Shown here piece by piece: positions 49,301 through 56,773 of a stretch of DNA of 64,000 nt. Origin of the DNA: Sphingomonas sp. QA11 (GTDB taxonomy: Bacteria > Pseudomonadota > Alphaproteobacteria > Sphingomonadales > Sphingomonadaceae); contig NZ_CP098774.1 of NCBI RefSeq assembly GCF_028473665.1, positions 3,562,501 through 3,626,500 on the forward strand, read 5' to 3'. The notes beneath the pieces were generated by a model. It worked only from the letters and a program-made list of their open reading frames with translations. It searched no databases and had not been told where the DNA came from. Both the position numbers and the translations under genes were made by a program. Positions within the stretch are counted from its first letter, which is position 1. Each line of letters begins with the position of its first letter.

Positions 49301-50442
49301 AAATCGGCCTGTCCGACCCGGCCGAAACCTTGACCCTCTTGTTCCAGCTCGCGCCGCCGGCGGGTGGCTGGCCAACCGATACGCCGCCTGTCGTCTGGGC
49401 GCAGGGTCATGGAATAGACGGTCATGGCGGCACGCGCTGGCCGCCGCTGACGCCCTTGCGGGACACCACGAACAATCTGCGCAATTCGGGCATCGTCAGC
49501 CTAGCCCTTTCCGAAGCGCATGCCGCGCAGCCCTGGTTGCGGGTGAGCGTGCCCAGTCACCCGACCGCCTTCCCGAAACTCGCGGGGCTGGTGACCAACG
49601 CGGCAATGGCGACATGGGTCGGCCCGGGCGGTGGCGCGCGCCTGGGCGATCCCCTGCCCGCCGGAACGATCGCGAAAACCGTCACGCCCCTGCCCGATCT
49701 CGGCTCGATCGACCAGCCGATGCCGTCGACCGGCGGCGCGCCGGCGGAGATCGGCGCCGGCTTCGAACTCTGGCTGGCCGAACGGCTGCGCCACAAGGAT
49801 CGCGGCATCCAGGGCTGGGACTATTCCCGCCTCGCGCTCGCGGCGTTTCCGTCACTGTGGCAGGTCGCGGTCGTACCGGCGAGCGACGGCGGCATCGCCC
49901 CCGTGCCGGGCAATGTCTGGGTCATTCCCGTCCCCGGGCCGCAGACGCCGGCCATTTTCGATCCGACGATCCCCGCCTGCGACGCGACCACGCTCAATGC
50001 GATCGCGACCTATCTCGGCCAACGGATCAGCCCGTTCATCCAGCTATGGGTGACCAATCCGCCCTATCTCCGGCTGCGCGTCGTCGCGGACCTGGTGTTC
50101 ACCGACGACGATACGGTCGAGGCCAACAAGGAACGACTGAACCAGGAACTGATCCAGTATCTGTCGCCCTGGCCCTCCCCCGCGCTGCCGCCCCGGCCCG
50201 ACGACTATTATACGCGCAACGAAGTGGCGCATTTCGTCCGTCACCGGCCTTATGTCCGTGCCATCCGGGCGCTTGAACTGGTGCGGGAATCGCCGATAGG
50301 CCTGCTCGGCGGCTTCTATTACCTGACCTCGGCCTCCGCCCACACCATCAGGGGCAAGGCGCAGCCGAGCGTCGAGCCGGCGCTTCCACCCAAACTGGCG
50401 CTGACGTCCCGGCCCGCCATGATCTCCGGACGCACCGGATGA
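46309..50442 (+). CDS. large baseplate protein (Afp11-like, baseplate J family)
   Basis: A 1377-aa protein. The N-terminal ~300 residues match large eCIS baseplate proteins (LADLLAFAGEYGALITFYD, NQPDGDWSVFFLSD, FARLFQHAQNAINHFPARLIDFYQ-type region). The centre has beta-sandwich domains, and the C-terminus (QELIQYLSPWPSPALPPRPDDYYTRNEV, ALELVRESPIGLL) is the wedge region. Within residues ~700-930 an Ala-rich helical insert is bracketed by cysteine pairs (VCLCLS, CAQQCGQ, CIDKCMKG), unusual for a baseplate protein. Its stop overlaps the next ATG (ATGA). Confidence 0.85.
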   Translation: MTALDDVRALNDAPSQRDRQRAAPAPARVEVDGRSLADLLAFAGEYGALITFYDLTNQPDGDWSVFFLSDPAIAQARYASLDLDEIRATFDQILVDLRAAEGAEERIDSLRPALVAILRLIRILTRSKADYANLQPALAALAGSDRRDILAAPARSLATHLGGSAPEDAVRLNSGGWFPTFLDRLEDLFSTILTALGQGRDAALRAMERSFEDPSHAPQSGLYDAFARLFQHAQNAINHFPARLIDFYQSDILRQTGRAGTPDTVCLTFTPAKGVTHVELPHDTKFLAGTDADGEEIAYALDAAFTVDLASIAALRTLTVTSDMAAVGTSHLPAQVLTGVVALSEKAPAIATPFPLFGATHPGTSGVLTTTKATLGFAVASPTLMLAGGTRAVTLALKMAPDSLTAVNEILKGIAATTGILAEDAFIQLMQTAFALRYSTAGGWIDIARYQVSPPGDDYPLFTLSFVLDTDADPLVALSTQPAATDAVPPAADSAVPDMNVPTLVADLLQEPVTLKGPCGNITVYPYSLLATMRLSTLAIDVEVVGLTDLQASTPTGPIDTSQPFLVFGSPPVQEATLQIAAPELFIKPVDSFELTIEWFGLPVTSTGFRGYYKAYVIDADGKTVPPGTQFDNQSFRAKLDVFNPGLWQTSDPAHYLFQTGGRVPVPIVDASIDPTTELVATVEPRTPPPYYDPTLSTVCLCLSQPKTAFGDVLYAPNVMAASVRLTAAASACAQQCGQPDKTHPVITHLAPIIAANGTAPDASLEPSVRAAIQRAVANLDGAALEAIEDEIAANDADPATKADWRASLSSALGDVDTAGFLRRLRRIWQPTPDVASVHASLDSWLAQNASTIATPTPARLDSARALIDAASGALDVQARAAGRPAAVARPVTAAGLRDVQTRLASTDSSDCIDKCMKGTDLLGFPNQPWLPMAASIQVTYTATTAIPAPVTTNGPDDAAPPATLFHLLPFDGVEPVRWQTDGTVPLLTPIDPADALEIGLSDPAETLTLLFQLAPPAGGWPTDTPPVVWAQGHGIDGHGGTRWPPLTPLRDTTNNLRNSGIVSLALSEAHAAQPWLRVSVPSHPTAFPKLAGLVTNAAMATWVGPGGGARLGDPLPAGTIAKTVTPLPDLGSIDQPMPSTGGAPAEIGAGFELWLAERLRHKDRGIQGWDYSRLALAAFPSLWQVAVVPASDGGIAPVPGNVWVIPVPGPQTPAIFDPTIPACDATTLNAIATYLGQRISPFIQLWVTNPPYLRLRVVADLVFTDDDTVEANKERLNQELIQYLSPWPSPALPPRPDDYYTRNEVAHFVRHRPYVRAIRALELVRESPIGLLGGFYYLTSASAHTIRGKAQPSVEPALPPKLALTSRPAMISGRTG

Positions 50443-53400
50443 GCGCCGAGCCGATACCTATCGTGCTCGCCACCGATGGCGACCCCGTTGGGCTCGATTA
50501 TGCCGCGCTGCTCACCCAGGGCACGGCGCTGGTCCAGCGGCTGACCGGACAGATCTGGACCAACTACAACTGGTCCGACCCGGGCGTCACGATCCTCCAG
50601 CAGCTCTGCTACGCGCTCACCGAACTGTCCTATCGTTCCGATTTCGCGGTGGCAGACCTGCTCTGCGCGCCCGAGACGGGGCGGATCGCGCTTGACCGGC
50701 AGGCGCTCTATCCCGCCCGCGAGATCATGCCGGTCAATCCGGTGACGACGGACGATCTTCGCCGCCTGATCATCGATCGCGTGCCCGAAATCGGCAATGC
50801 GTGGTTCACCATGGTCCCGCCCGGCGAGGCGAAAGGGGTTTCCGGGCTTTATCGCATCGCGGTGCTGGTGCCGGGCCTCGATCCCGGCTGCGAGGATCAC
50901 GGCCCAGATCCCGACTCGGTCAGGGTCGAGGTGCTCGATTGCTACACGGCGAATCGCGCCCTGTGCGAGGATGTGCAGGACGCGGTGGTTCTCCGACCGC
51001 TCCGCGCCCGGGTGCGGGCTGACATCCAGCTCGACGACAATAGCGATCCCGATACCGTGCTCGCCGACCTGCTGTTCGAGCTCGGACTCGCTTTGTCACC
51101 CGAACCGAAGCGACAGTCGCTCGACGCGTTGCGCCTGGCCGGTCTCACCACGGCGCATATCTTCAACGGGCCGCTGATGCTGCGCGGCTTCATCGGCGAA
51201 GGCGAGTTGACCGCTCTGCCCTCGACGGTCCCAGTCGAATATCTGCTTGAGATCATGGCTGAGGTGCGCGGCGTGCTTTCGGTCGACAGCCTGTCGGTAC
51301 AGGTTGGCGAGCAGGTCTTCACCGGCAAGGACATCATCCATGTCCCGGATGGCCATATCCTCCGCCTGCAGGACGAAGCGGCCATTGCCGGCCGCGACAT
51401 CCGGCTGCGGCACGGCACCAGTATCTGCCGCACCAATCCAGTCACCGTCACGCGCAAGCTCGCCCGTGCCTGGGCCGACCAGCGCCGCACCTATGACCTC
51501 GCCATCGACTATGCGCAGGACTATCCCCCGCCCACCGGCCATGGCTGGGATCTGGCGACCTATAGCTCGGTGCAGAATCAGTTCCCGGCGGTCTATGGTA
51601 TCGGCGGCTACGGCCTGCCGCCGGAATCGTCGCCGCAACGTCAGGCCCAGGCCCGGCAACTCAAGGGTTATCTGATGGTCTTCGACCAGCTGATGGCCGA
51701 TTTCTTCGCCCAGCTCGCTTTCGTCCGCCACCTCTTCTCGATCACGGCAGGCGGCGGACGGACCTATGTCAGCCAGTCGCTGCGCGGCATCGTGCCGAAT
51801 GTCGAACCGCTGCTCGAGCCGGGCTATGAGGTCAGTCTCCAGCGGCTGATCGCCGACGGCGACCCCGTCGTGGCACGACAGGGCTCGATCCTCGATTTCC
51901 TGCTCTCGCTCTATGCCGAGGCGATCACCCCGCCGGCGGACTCGGCGTGCGGCATCGTCGAGCTTGAACCGGGTACGGCGCTGATCGAGGCGAAACGGAC
52001 GATGCTCGCCAGGATGGTGCCCGCCACCCGGGATCGCGGGCGGGGTTTCGACTATCGCGCGGGCCACGACGCGGCACGGACGGCGGATCTCTTTATCCGC
52101 TGCCGGGTCGATCTTGCGCTGCTCGATGCCGCCAGCCGGGCCGATGGCCCGGAATTGGTGACCGATCCGGCGCAGGCCAGTTTCGGCCGCCTGCTGCCCG
52201 CTGCCCTGGGGGAGGTGGTGGCGCAGACCTTCCTGCCGGTCGAGACCGCCGATCACCCGCGCGATCCGGGCGACCATGACGGGCAATCGCCACTGGCGGG
52301 CGAAACGGTCGCGGCGGCGCTGATGCCGGCACTCGCCGATCCGACGCGCTACAGCGTCGGGGCACTACCCGGCCGCGGACCGGTCTATCTGGTGTGCCGC
52401 GATCTCGAAGACGGATGCTGGCTGCTGGGCGAGTTGCGCGATGTCGCGGAAGCGGTCGCCATGACGGCGCGGCTGGTGCGCGCCGCGAGCGTCGACCTGC
52501 GGCGATTCTACATCGTTGAATGGACACTGCTCCGCTACGCGCTGGAATATCACCACCACCACCACCACCACCACCATCATCATCATCACTATGGAGAAGA
52601 GGCGACGCAGGAACAGCCGCCGGACTACAGCTTCCGCATCACCGCGGTGATGCCGGTCGATGAGCCCGATGCCGACGGTGGCTGGTGCGACCAGGCCCGC
52701 GAGATCGTCCGGGACAACATGCCTGCACACATCGTCGTCCAGGATCTCTTCCTCCACCATCGCCACATGCGCCATTTCCGGCGTCTTCACTACGCCTGGA
52801 TCGAGGCACTCCGCGACGGACAGTGCGAACGTCGTGCCAAGGCAAGCTGGCATCTCGAACGCTTCCTGCAGCGCCATCTGCCGCCGGTCCTCCCACCTCC
52901 CCCTCCGCCACCTCCGCCACCTCCGCCGCCACCTCCGCCGCCACCTCCGCCGTCGCCACCTCCTCCGCCAGCGCCAGCGCCGGTACCCACTCCTCCAGCG
53001 CCGGCCCCTTCGCCGGAGCCTGCACCCGTCCCGCCTCCGGCCCCTCCACCGGAACCGCCGCCGGAGCCGGAGCCAGCGCCTCCACCCGATCCGGCGCCAG
53101 CGCCGAATCCGCCGCTGACGCTTACCTTGCCGGGAACCGTGGAAGCGGCGCCTGCCGGGGCGACGGGATTCGACACCGACACCAAGCTGACGGCAAGCAG
53201 CGCAAGCGCCTTCGCCGCCGCCGGTTTCCGCTTCGCGATCCGCTATCTGACGCGCGACGCGCCTGAAGCCGATACCGACCTGACGCGGTCGGAAGCGCTG
53301 GATATCCTCGACGCCGGCCTGACGCTGATGGCGGTCCAGCATGTCGCCCCGTCGGGCTGGGTACCGAGCGCAAGCCTTGGCGCCGAATATGGCGCTTATG

Positions 53401-53852
53401 CAGCGGCCAATGCCCGGTCAGTCGGCCTGCCGTACGGCGTCAGCGTCTGGCTCGATCTGGAGGGCGTGGCGGAGGGCACGCCGACGATCGACGTGATCGC
53501 CTATTGCAACGCCTGGTACGATCCGGTGGCGGCAGCGGGCTATGTCCCCGGGCTTTATGTCGGGGCCAACGCCGGCCTCGACGGTTTCCAGCTTTTCGCC
53601 GGCTCGCGTTTCGAACGCTATTGGCAATCGGGCAGCGACGTGCCCGAGGTAGCGATGCGTGGCTATTGCCTGGTGCAGAGCATCGATGGCGCCACGCTCG
53701 ACGGCGTGGCCTATGACAGCGACATCGTGCAGGCGGACAAATTCAAGGACCTGCCCTTCTGGCTCGCGCCGGCGATCCTCTCGGCTGAAACGCCAGCGGC
53801 ACCTTCCGGCGAGGCGCCCCCGCCGCCAGCGGACGACGACCCGACCGGATGA
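50439..53852 (+). CDS. baseplate protein fused to a His tract, Pro-rich linker and DUF1906 hydrolase-like domain
   Basis: A 1137-aa protein with no signal peptide. Residues 1-700 are an Afp12/gp6-like baseplate part (NYNWSDPGVTILQQLCYALTELSYRS is the wedge signature). Residues 705-717 are 13 consecutive histidines. Residues ~725-812 form a short helical domain, ~815-895 a Pro/Ala/Glu-rich linker with a long uninterrupted proline run, and ~910-1108 a DUF1906 (Rv2525c-like, GH25-like TIM-barrel) domain: GFDTDTKL, FRFAIRYLTRDAP, VSVWLDLEG, PGLYVGAN, RYWQSG, YDSDIV. DUF1906 domains occur in secreted, cell-wall-directed proteins. The layout suggests a wall-cutting or binding domain displayed on the baseplate of the machine. 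It is last in the operon. Confidence 0.85.
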   Translation: MSAEPIPIVLATDGDPVGLDYAALLTQGTALVQRLTGQIWTNYNWSDPGVTILQQLCYALTELSYRSDFAVADLLCAPETGRIALDRQALYPAREIMPVNPVTTDDLRRLIIDRVPEIGNAWFTMVPPGEAKGVSGLYRIAVLVPGLDPGCEDHGPDPDSVRVEVLDCYTANRALCEDVQDAVVLRPLRARVRADIQLDDNSDPDTVLADLLFELGLALSPEPKRQSLDALRLAGLTTAHIFNGPLMLRGFIGEGELTALPSTVPVEYLLEIMAEVRGVLSVDSLSVQVGEQVFTGKDIIHVPDGHILRLQDEAAIAGRDIRLRHGTSICRTNPVTVTRKLARAWADQRRTYDLAIDYAQDYPPPTGHGWDLATYSSVQNQFPAVYGIGGYGLPPESSPQRQAQARQLKGYLMVFDQLMADFFAQLAFVRHLFSITAGGGRTYVSQSLRGIVPNVEPLLEPGYEVSLQRLIADGDPVVARQGSILDFLLSLYAEAITPPADSACGIVELEPGTALIEAKRTMLARMVPATRDRGRGFDYRAGHDAARTADLFIRCRVDLALLDAASRADGPELVTDPAQASFGRLLPAALGEVVAQTFLPVETADHPRDPGDHDGQSPLAGETVAAALMPALADPTRYSVGALPGRGPVYLVCRDLEDGCWLLGELRDVAEAVAMTARLVRAASVDLRRFYIVEWTLLRYALEYHHHHHHHHHHHHHYGEEATQEQPPDYSFRITAVMPVDEPDADGGWCDQAREIVRDNMPAHIVVQDLFLHHRHMRHFRRLHYAWIEALRDGQCERRAKASWHLERFLQRHLPPVLPPPPPPPPPPPPPPPPPPPPSPPPPPAPAPVPTPPAPAPSPEPAPVPPPAPPPEPPPEPEPAPPPDPAPAPNPPLTLTLPGTVEAAPAGATGFDTDTKLTASSASAFAAAGFRFAIRYLTRDAPEADTDLTRSEALDILDAGLTLMAVQHVAPSGWVPSASLGAEYGAYAAANARSVGLPYGVSVWLDLEGVAEGTPTIDVIAYCNAWYDPVAAAGYVPGLYVGANAGLDGFQLFAGSRFERYWQSGSDVPEVAMRGYCLVQSIDGATLDGVAYDSDIVQADKFKDLPFWLAPAILSAETPAAPSGEAPPPPADDDPTG
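52551..52589 (+). repeat. CAC/CAT microsatellite coding for 13 histidines
   Basis: Thirteen in-frame His codons: eight CAC, four CAT, one CAC. Tandem trinucleotides of this purity are prone to slippage in steps of one codon. The tract is in the middle of the protein with mixed codons, so it is natural. Confidence 0.95.
52893..53110 (+). repeat. CCN/CCT-rich tandem repeat coding for the proline-rich linker
   Basis: Reiterated CCACCTCCGCCG units give a run of about 20 prolines followed by Pro-Ala/Pro-Glu repeats up to LTLPG. It links the baseplate part to the DUF1906 domain, and would be stiff and extended. The repeats make length variation likely. Confidence 0.9.
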
Positions 53853-53888
53853 TCCAGCCCGGCGGCCCGTCCATCCGCCCTGCGCTTC

Positions 53889-54503
53889 CTACAGATCGTT
53901 TCTCAACAGGCGCGCCACGCTCTTCAGCACGGTTCCCTCGGACACGCGGGTTTCTTCCTGGAGCATTTCGTCGGCCGCGAAACCAAGCTCGACCGACAGC
54001 CTCAGGCGCTGCCAGAGTTCGTCGCGGTCCATGTCGGGAAGGTAGCGCGTATAGGCCTCGACCAGCTTGTCGGTGACATAGCGATGCGATTCGAGCCGGA
54101 CATGGATCAGCCGCGGTGACGCATGGAGCGCGCGCAATATCCACACAGCGCCGGGTTCCGACTGGGTGACCCGCGCCGTTTCGCGGAGCAGTTCCTCGAT
54201 CCCGTCGCGCAGCGCATCGAGGCCCTGGTCGGCATGCCGCGCGATCCAGTCCTCGAGCGCAACGTTCTGCCGCGCCATCAACCGCCGGCCGAGCGCCTCC
54301 AGCACCGCATATTTATCCTCGAAATAGCGGTAGAGCGCTGGCGGCGTGACGCCGGCGCGGGCGCAGATCATGTTGGTGGAGATGCGATCGACACCCACCT
54401 CGGCAAGCAGCGCGCCGGCGACGTCGAGCAGCAATTCATATGTCTGCTGCGCGCGCCCCTGCTTGGGGTGGCTGCGCCCGGGTGCTGCCGACGCGGCGGT
54501 CAC
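53889..54503 (-). CDS. TetR-family transcriptional regulator
   Basis: A 204-aa one-component regulator: N-terminal HTH (GVDRISTNMICARAGVTPPALYRYFEDKYAVLEAL) and an all-helical C-terminal ligand domain. It is last in the leftward operon, 12 bp after the MFS gene, and is the natural candidate to control that operon. It ends 36 bp from the convergent stop of the injection-system baseplate gene. Confidence 0.93.
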   Translation of the reverse strand: MTAASAAPGRSHPKQGRAQQTYELLLDVAGALLAEVGVDRISTNMICARAGVTPPALYRYFEDKYAVLEALGRRLMARQNVALEDWIARHADQGLDALRDGIEELLRETARVTQSEPGAVWILRALHASPRLIHVRLESHRYVTDKLVEAYTRYLPDMDRDELWQRLRLSVELGFAADEMLQEETRVSEGTVLKSVARLLRNDL

Positions 54504-54515
54504 TATCTGGTCTCC

Positions 54516-55634
54516 TCACGATCGACGCGGTGTGCCGGCGCCGAGCAGCACCGCAACCCCTATGACGGCGCAGCCTGTACCGAACCACAGCACCGGCGTC
54601 ACGTCGTTCCCGCCGACCAGCATGCTCGCAAACAGCGGGCCAAGGCTCGATCCGGTCAGTTGCGCCCCGCCGATCAGCAACGCCGTCCGCCGGCTCGGGT
54701 CGGCAGCGATCACGACGGGAATCTGAAACGGCAGGGCGAACAGCCAGAGAAAGCCGAAAACCGCCGTCGCCGCGACGAAGACAACGGGCGACGGCGGCGC
54801 CGCCATGATCGCCAGGAGCGCCAGATTGACGAGGCCGATCAGGATGATCGTCCCACGCGCCGGCAAGCGGCCCGCGAGCAAGGTCGCCGCCCCGGCGCCG
54901 AGCACCTGCATCGCCAGCGACAGCGGTGCGATCATATGGATCAGGGCCGACGGGATACCGCGATCGAGCGCGAGCGGCTCGACATAGACCCACACCGACA
55001 CGATGAAGGCGAGGTAGAGCACCACCCCCGCCAGCGCGACGATCCCCCTTGTCGGCAACGGACCGGAAGGCTCGTCATGCGCTTCGACCGGCGCGAAATG
55101 CCTGGGGATGAACGGCACGGCGAGCAATCCGGCCAGCGTGACGATGCCAAGCCACATGAACCCCGGCCCCGCGCCAGCTTCGATGACATAGAGCCCGAAC
55201 ACGCTGGCCAGCCCGAACTGGGCAAGCGTCTGCATGGCAAGGTAGAAGCCCGACCATCGCTCCGGTGCGCGGGTGCGGATGATGAAGCCGATCGCGATCC
55301 AGATCAGCACCCCCTCGCCGATCCCCGCGCCGATCCGCGCCGCGAAGATCGCCCCGGTGCCGAGCATCGGCGTCAGCAGGTCGAAGCCGCCGGTCGCAAC
55401 CAGCGCGATCACGGCGATCGGGCGCAGGCGCGTTATAGGCAGAGCGAAGCCAGCCCCGCCCGCGGCGATTCCCATCGCCAGCAGTTCCACCGTCGCCAGC
55501 ATGCCGAGCGCGTTGGACGTCAGCCGCCCCTCAAGCGCCAGCGCGCCAAGCAGTTGCGGCTGGAGACCCGGTATGAGCACACCGATCACGCCGACGATCA
55601 GGATCGCAGCGACGTGATCGGCCCGGAAGGTCAC
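54516..55634 (-). CDS. MFS transporter
   Basis: A 372-aa protein with 12 likely membrane helices of the major facilitator superfamily (GIGEGVLIWIAIGFIIRTRAPERWSGFYLA in the first half, FVAATAVFGFLWLFALPFQIP in the second). The start is the GTG at 55634 that overlaps the upstream stop (GTGA); another GTG at 55664 lies in the upstream gene. Set among catabolic genes, it probably imports the operon's substrate or intermediate; export is possible given the TetR neighbour. Confidence 0.88.
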   Translation of the reverse strand: MTFRADHVAAILIVGVIGVLIPGLQPQLLGALALEGRLTSNALGMLATVELLAMGIAAGGAGFALPITRLRPIAVIALVATGGFDLLTPMLGTGAIFAARIGAGIGEGVLIWIAIGFIIRTRAPERWSGFYLAMQTLAQFGLASVFGLYVIEAGAGPGFMWLGIVTLAGLLAVPFIPRHFAPVEAHDEPSGPLPTRGIVALAGVVLYLAFIVSVWVYVEPLALDRGIPSALIHMIAPLSLAMQVLGAGAATLLAGRLPARGTIILIGLVNLALLAIMAAPPSPVVFVAATAVFGFLWLFALPFQIPVVIAADPSRRTALLIGGAQLTGSSLGPLFASMLVGGNDVTPVLWFGTGCAVIGVAVLLGAGTPRRS

Positions 55635-56773
55635 CGGGCGCGGCCTCGGGCGCTGACCGGCCACATCGCGACAAGCGTGTCGCCCTTCACGACATGGTAG
55701 AAATCATAGAGGTTCACCGTCGGGTCGCAATGCGGCACCGTCAGGCTGACCGGGTCGCCCGGTCCGAGGCGCAGCCCGATATCCGGCGCGATCAGGGCGG
55801 CATGTTCGTCGCCCATGAACATGAACATCGTGTCGGGCGCAGCGCCGCGCTGAACCTGCGCCACGCCACCATCGGTGGACAGCGACTTGAACCCGGCGTC
55901 GATCGTGACCAGCGCCGAATGGTTGGCGCTCGCCACCCGTGCATCGACCGCGAGAGACGTCTCGAACGGCGATGCCGGCCCGTCGGCCAGGTCGCAATCG
56001 AGATACTGCTTGTCCATGAACACATAGGAACCGGCCTGCAACTCGGTGAAGACCCCAAGCTCAAGATCGATATGATGCGTTCCCGTACCCGAGCCGGTGA
56101 CGATCTCCGGCTGGTACCCCTTGTCGGTCAGCGCGGCGATGACCGAGCGCAGATAGTCGGTGCGCTCGATAATGGCGGCGCGGCGGGCGGCGTAATTCTC
56201 GATATGCTGCTGCAGCCCGCAATAATATTGGACGCCCCGGAGGGTGATGCTGGCCACACCCGCGATCGCCTCCGCCAGCGCCACCGCATCTTCCGGCGAG
56301 GCGACGCCGGTACGACGGATGCCGGGATCGATGTCGATCACGACATCGAGCATCGCGCCCTCGGCCGCGAGCGCCGCCTGGAGCCGTGCAACCATCCGTG
56401 GGTTGTCGATCGCGGCGATCAGGCCGGGGGACCGCTTCGCCAGCGTGGCCAGCCGCGCGACCGCCGCCGGCGCGGTGACCGGCGAAGTGATCAGCAGGCC
56501 GGCGATGCCGCCGTCAGCCAGCACTTCCGCCTCGCCGATCTTCGCGCAGCACAGGCCGACCGCGCCCGCCTCGATCTGGCGCCTGGCGATATCGACGCTC
56601 TTGTGAGTCTTGGCATGGGGTCGGAGCGCCACGCCGCGCTCCGCGGCACGCGCGGCCATATAGGCGATGTTGCGGTCGAGGGCCTCGATATCGAGCACAA
56701 GCACCGGCGTGTTGAGCGCGGCGCGGGAGCCCTGCTGCCCGATCAGATGTTCGTGAAGCGTTCGATCGTCCAT
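55631..56773 (-). CDS. D-threonine aldolase / DSD1-family PLP enzyme
   Basis: A 380-aa fold-type III PLP enzyme (alanine-racemase-type barrel plus C-terminal domain). PLP lysine Lys55 is in RPHAKTHKS; a C-terminal metal-site motif VPHCDPTVNLYD is typical of D-threonine aldolase and D-serine dehydratase (DSD1) relatives. These act on D-beta-hydroxy amino acids with a divalent metal. The ATG at 56773 overlaps the stop of the oxidase gene (TGATG); upstream in-frame sequence is a shadow of that gene. Exact substrate unknown. Confidence 0.88.
   Translation of the reverse strand: MDDRTLHEHLIGQQGSRAALNTPVLVLDIEALDRNIAYMAARAAERGVALRPHAKTHKSVDIARRQIEAGAVGLCCAKIGEAEVLADGGIAGLLITSPVTAPAAVARLATLAKRSPGLIAAIDNPRMVARLQAALAAEGAMLDVVIDIDPGIRRTGVASPEDAVALAEAIAGVASITLRGVQYYCGLQQHIENYAARRAAIIERTDYLRSVIAALTDKGYQPEIVTGSGTGTHHIDLELGVFTELQAGSYVFMDKQYLDCDLADGPASPFETSLAVDARVASANHSALVTIDAGFKSLSTDGGVAQVQRGAAPDTMFMFMGDEHAALIAPDIGLRLGPGDPVSLTVPHCDPTVNLYDFYHVVKGDTLVAMWPVSARGRAR

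Noticed and set aside
52551..52589. His tract as a vector-derived purification tag
   Set aside because: It is internal, 13 long, uses mixed CAC/CAT codons, and native sequence continues on both sides.
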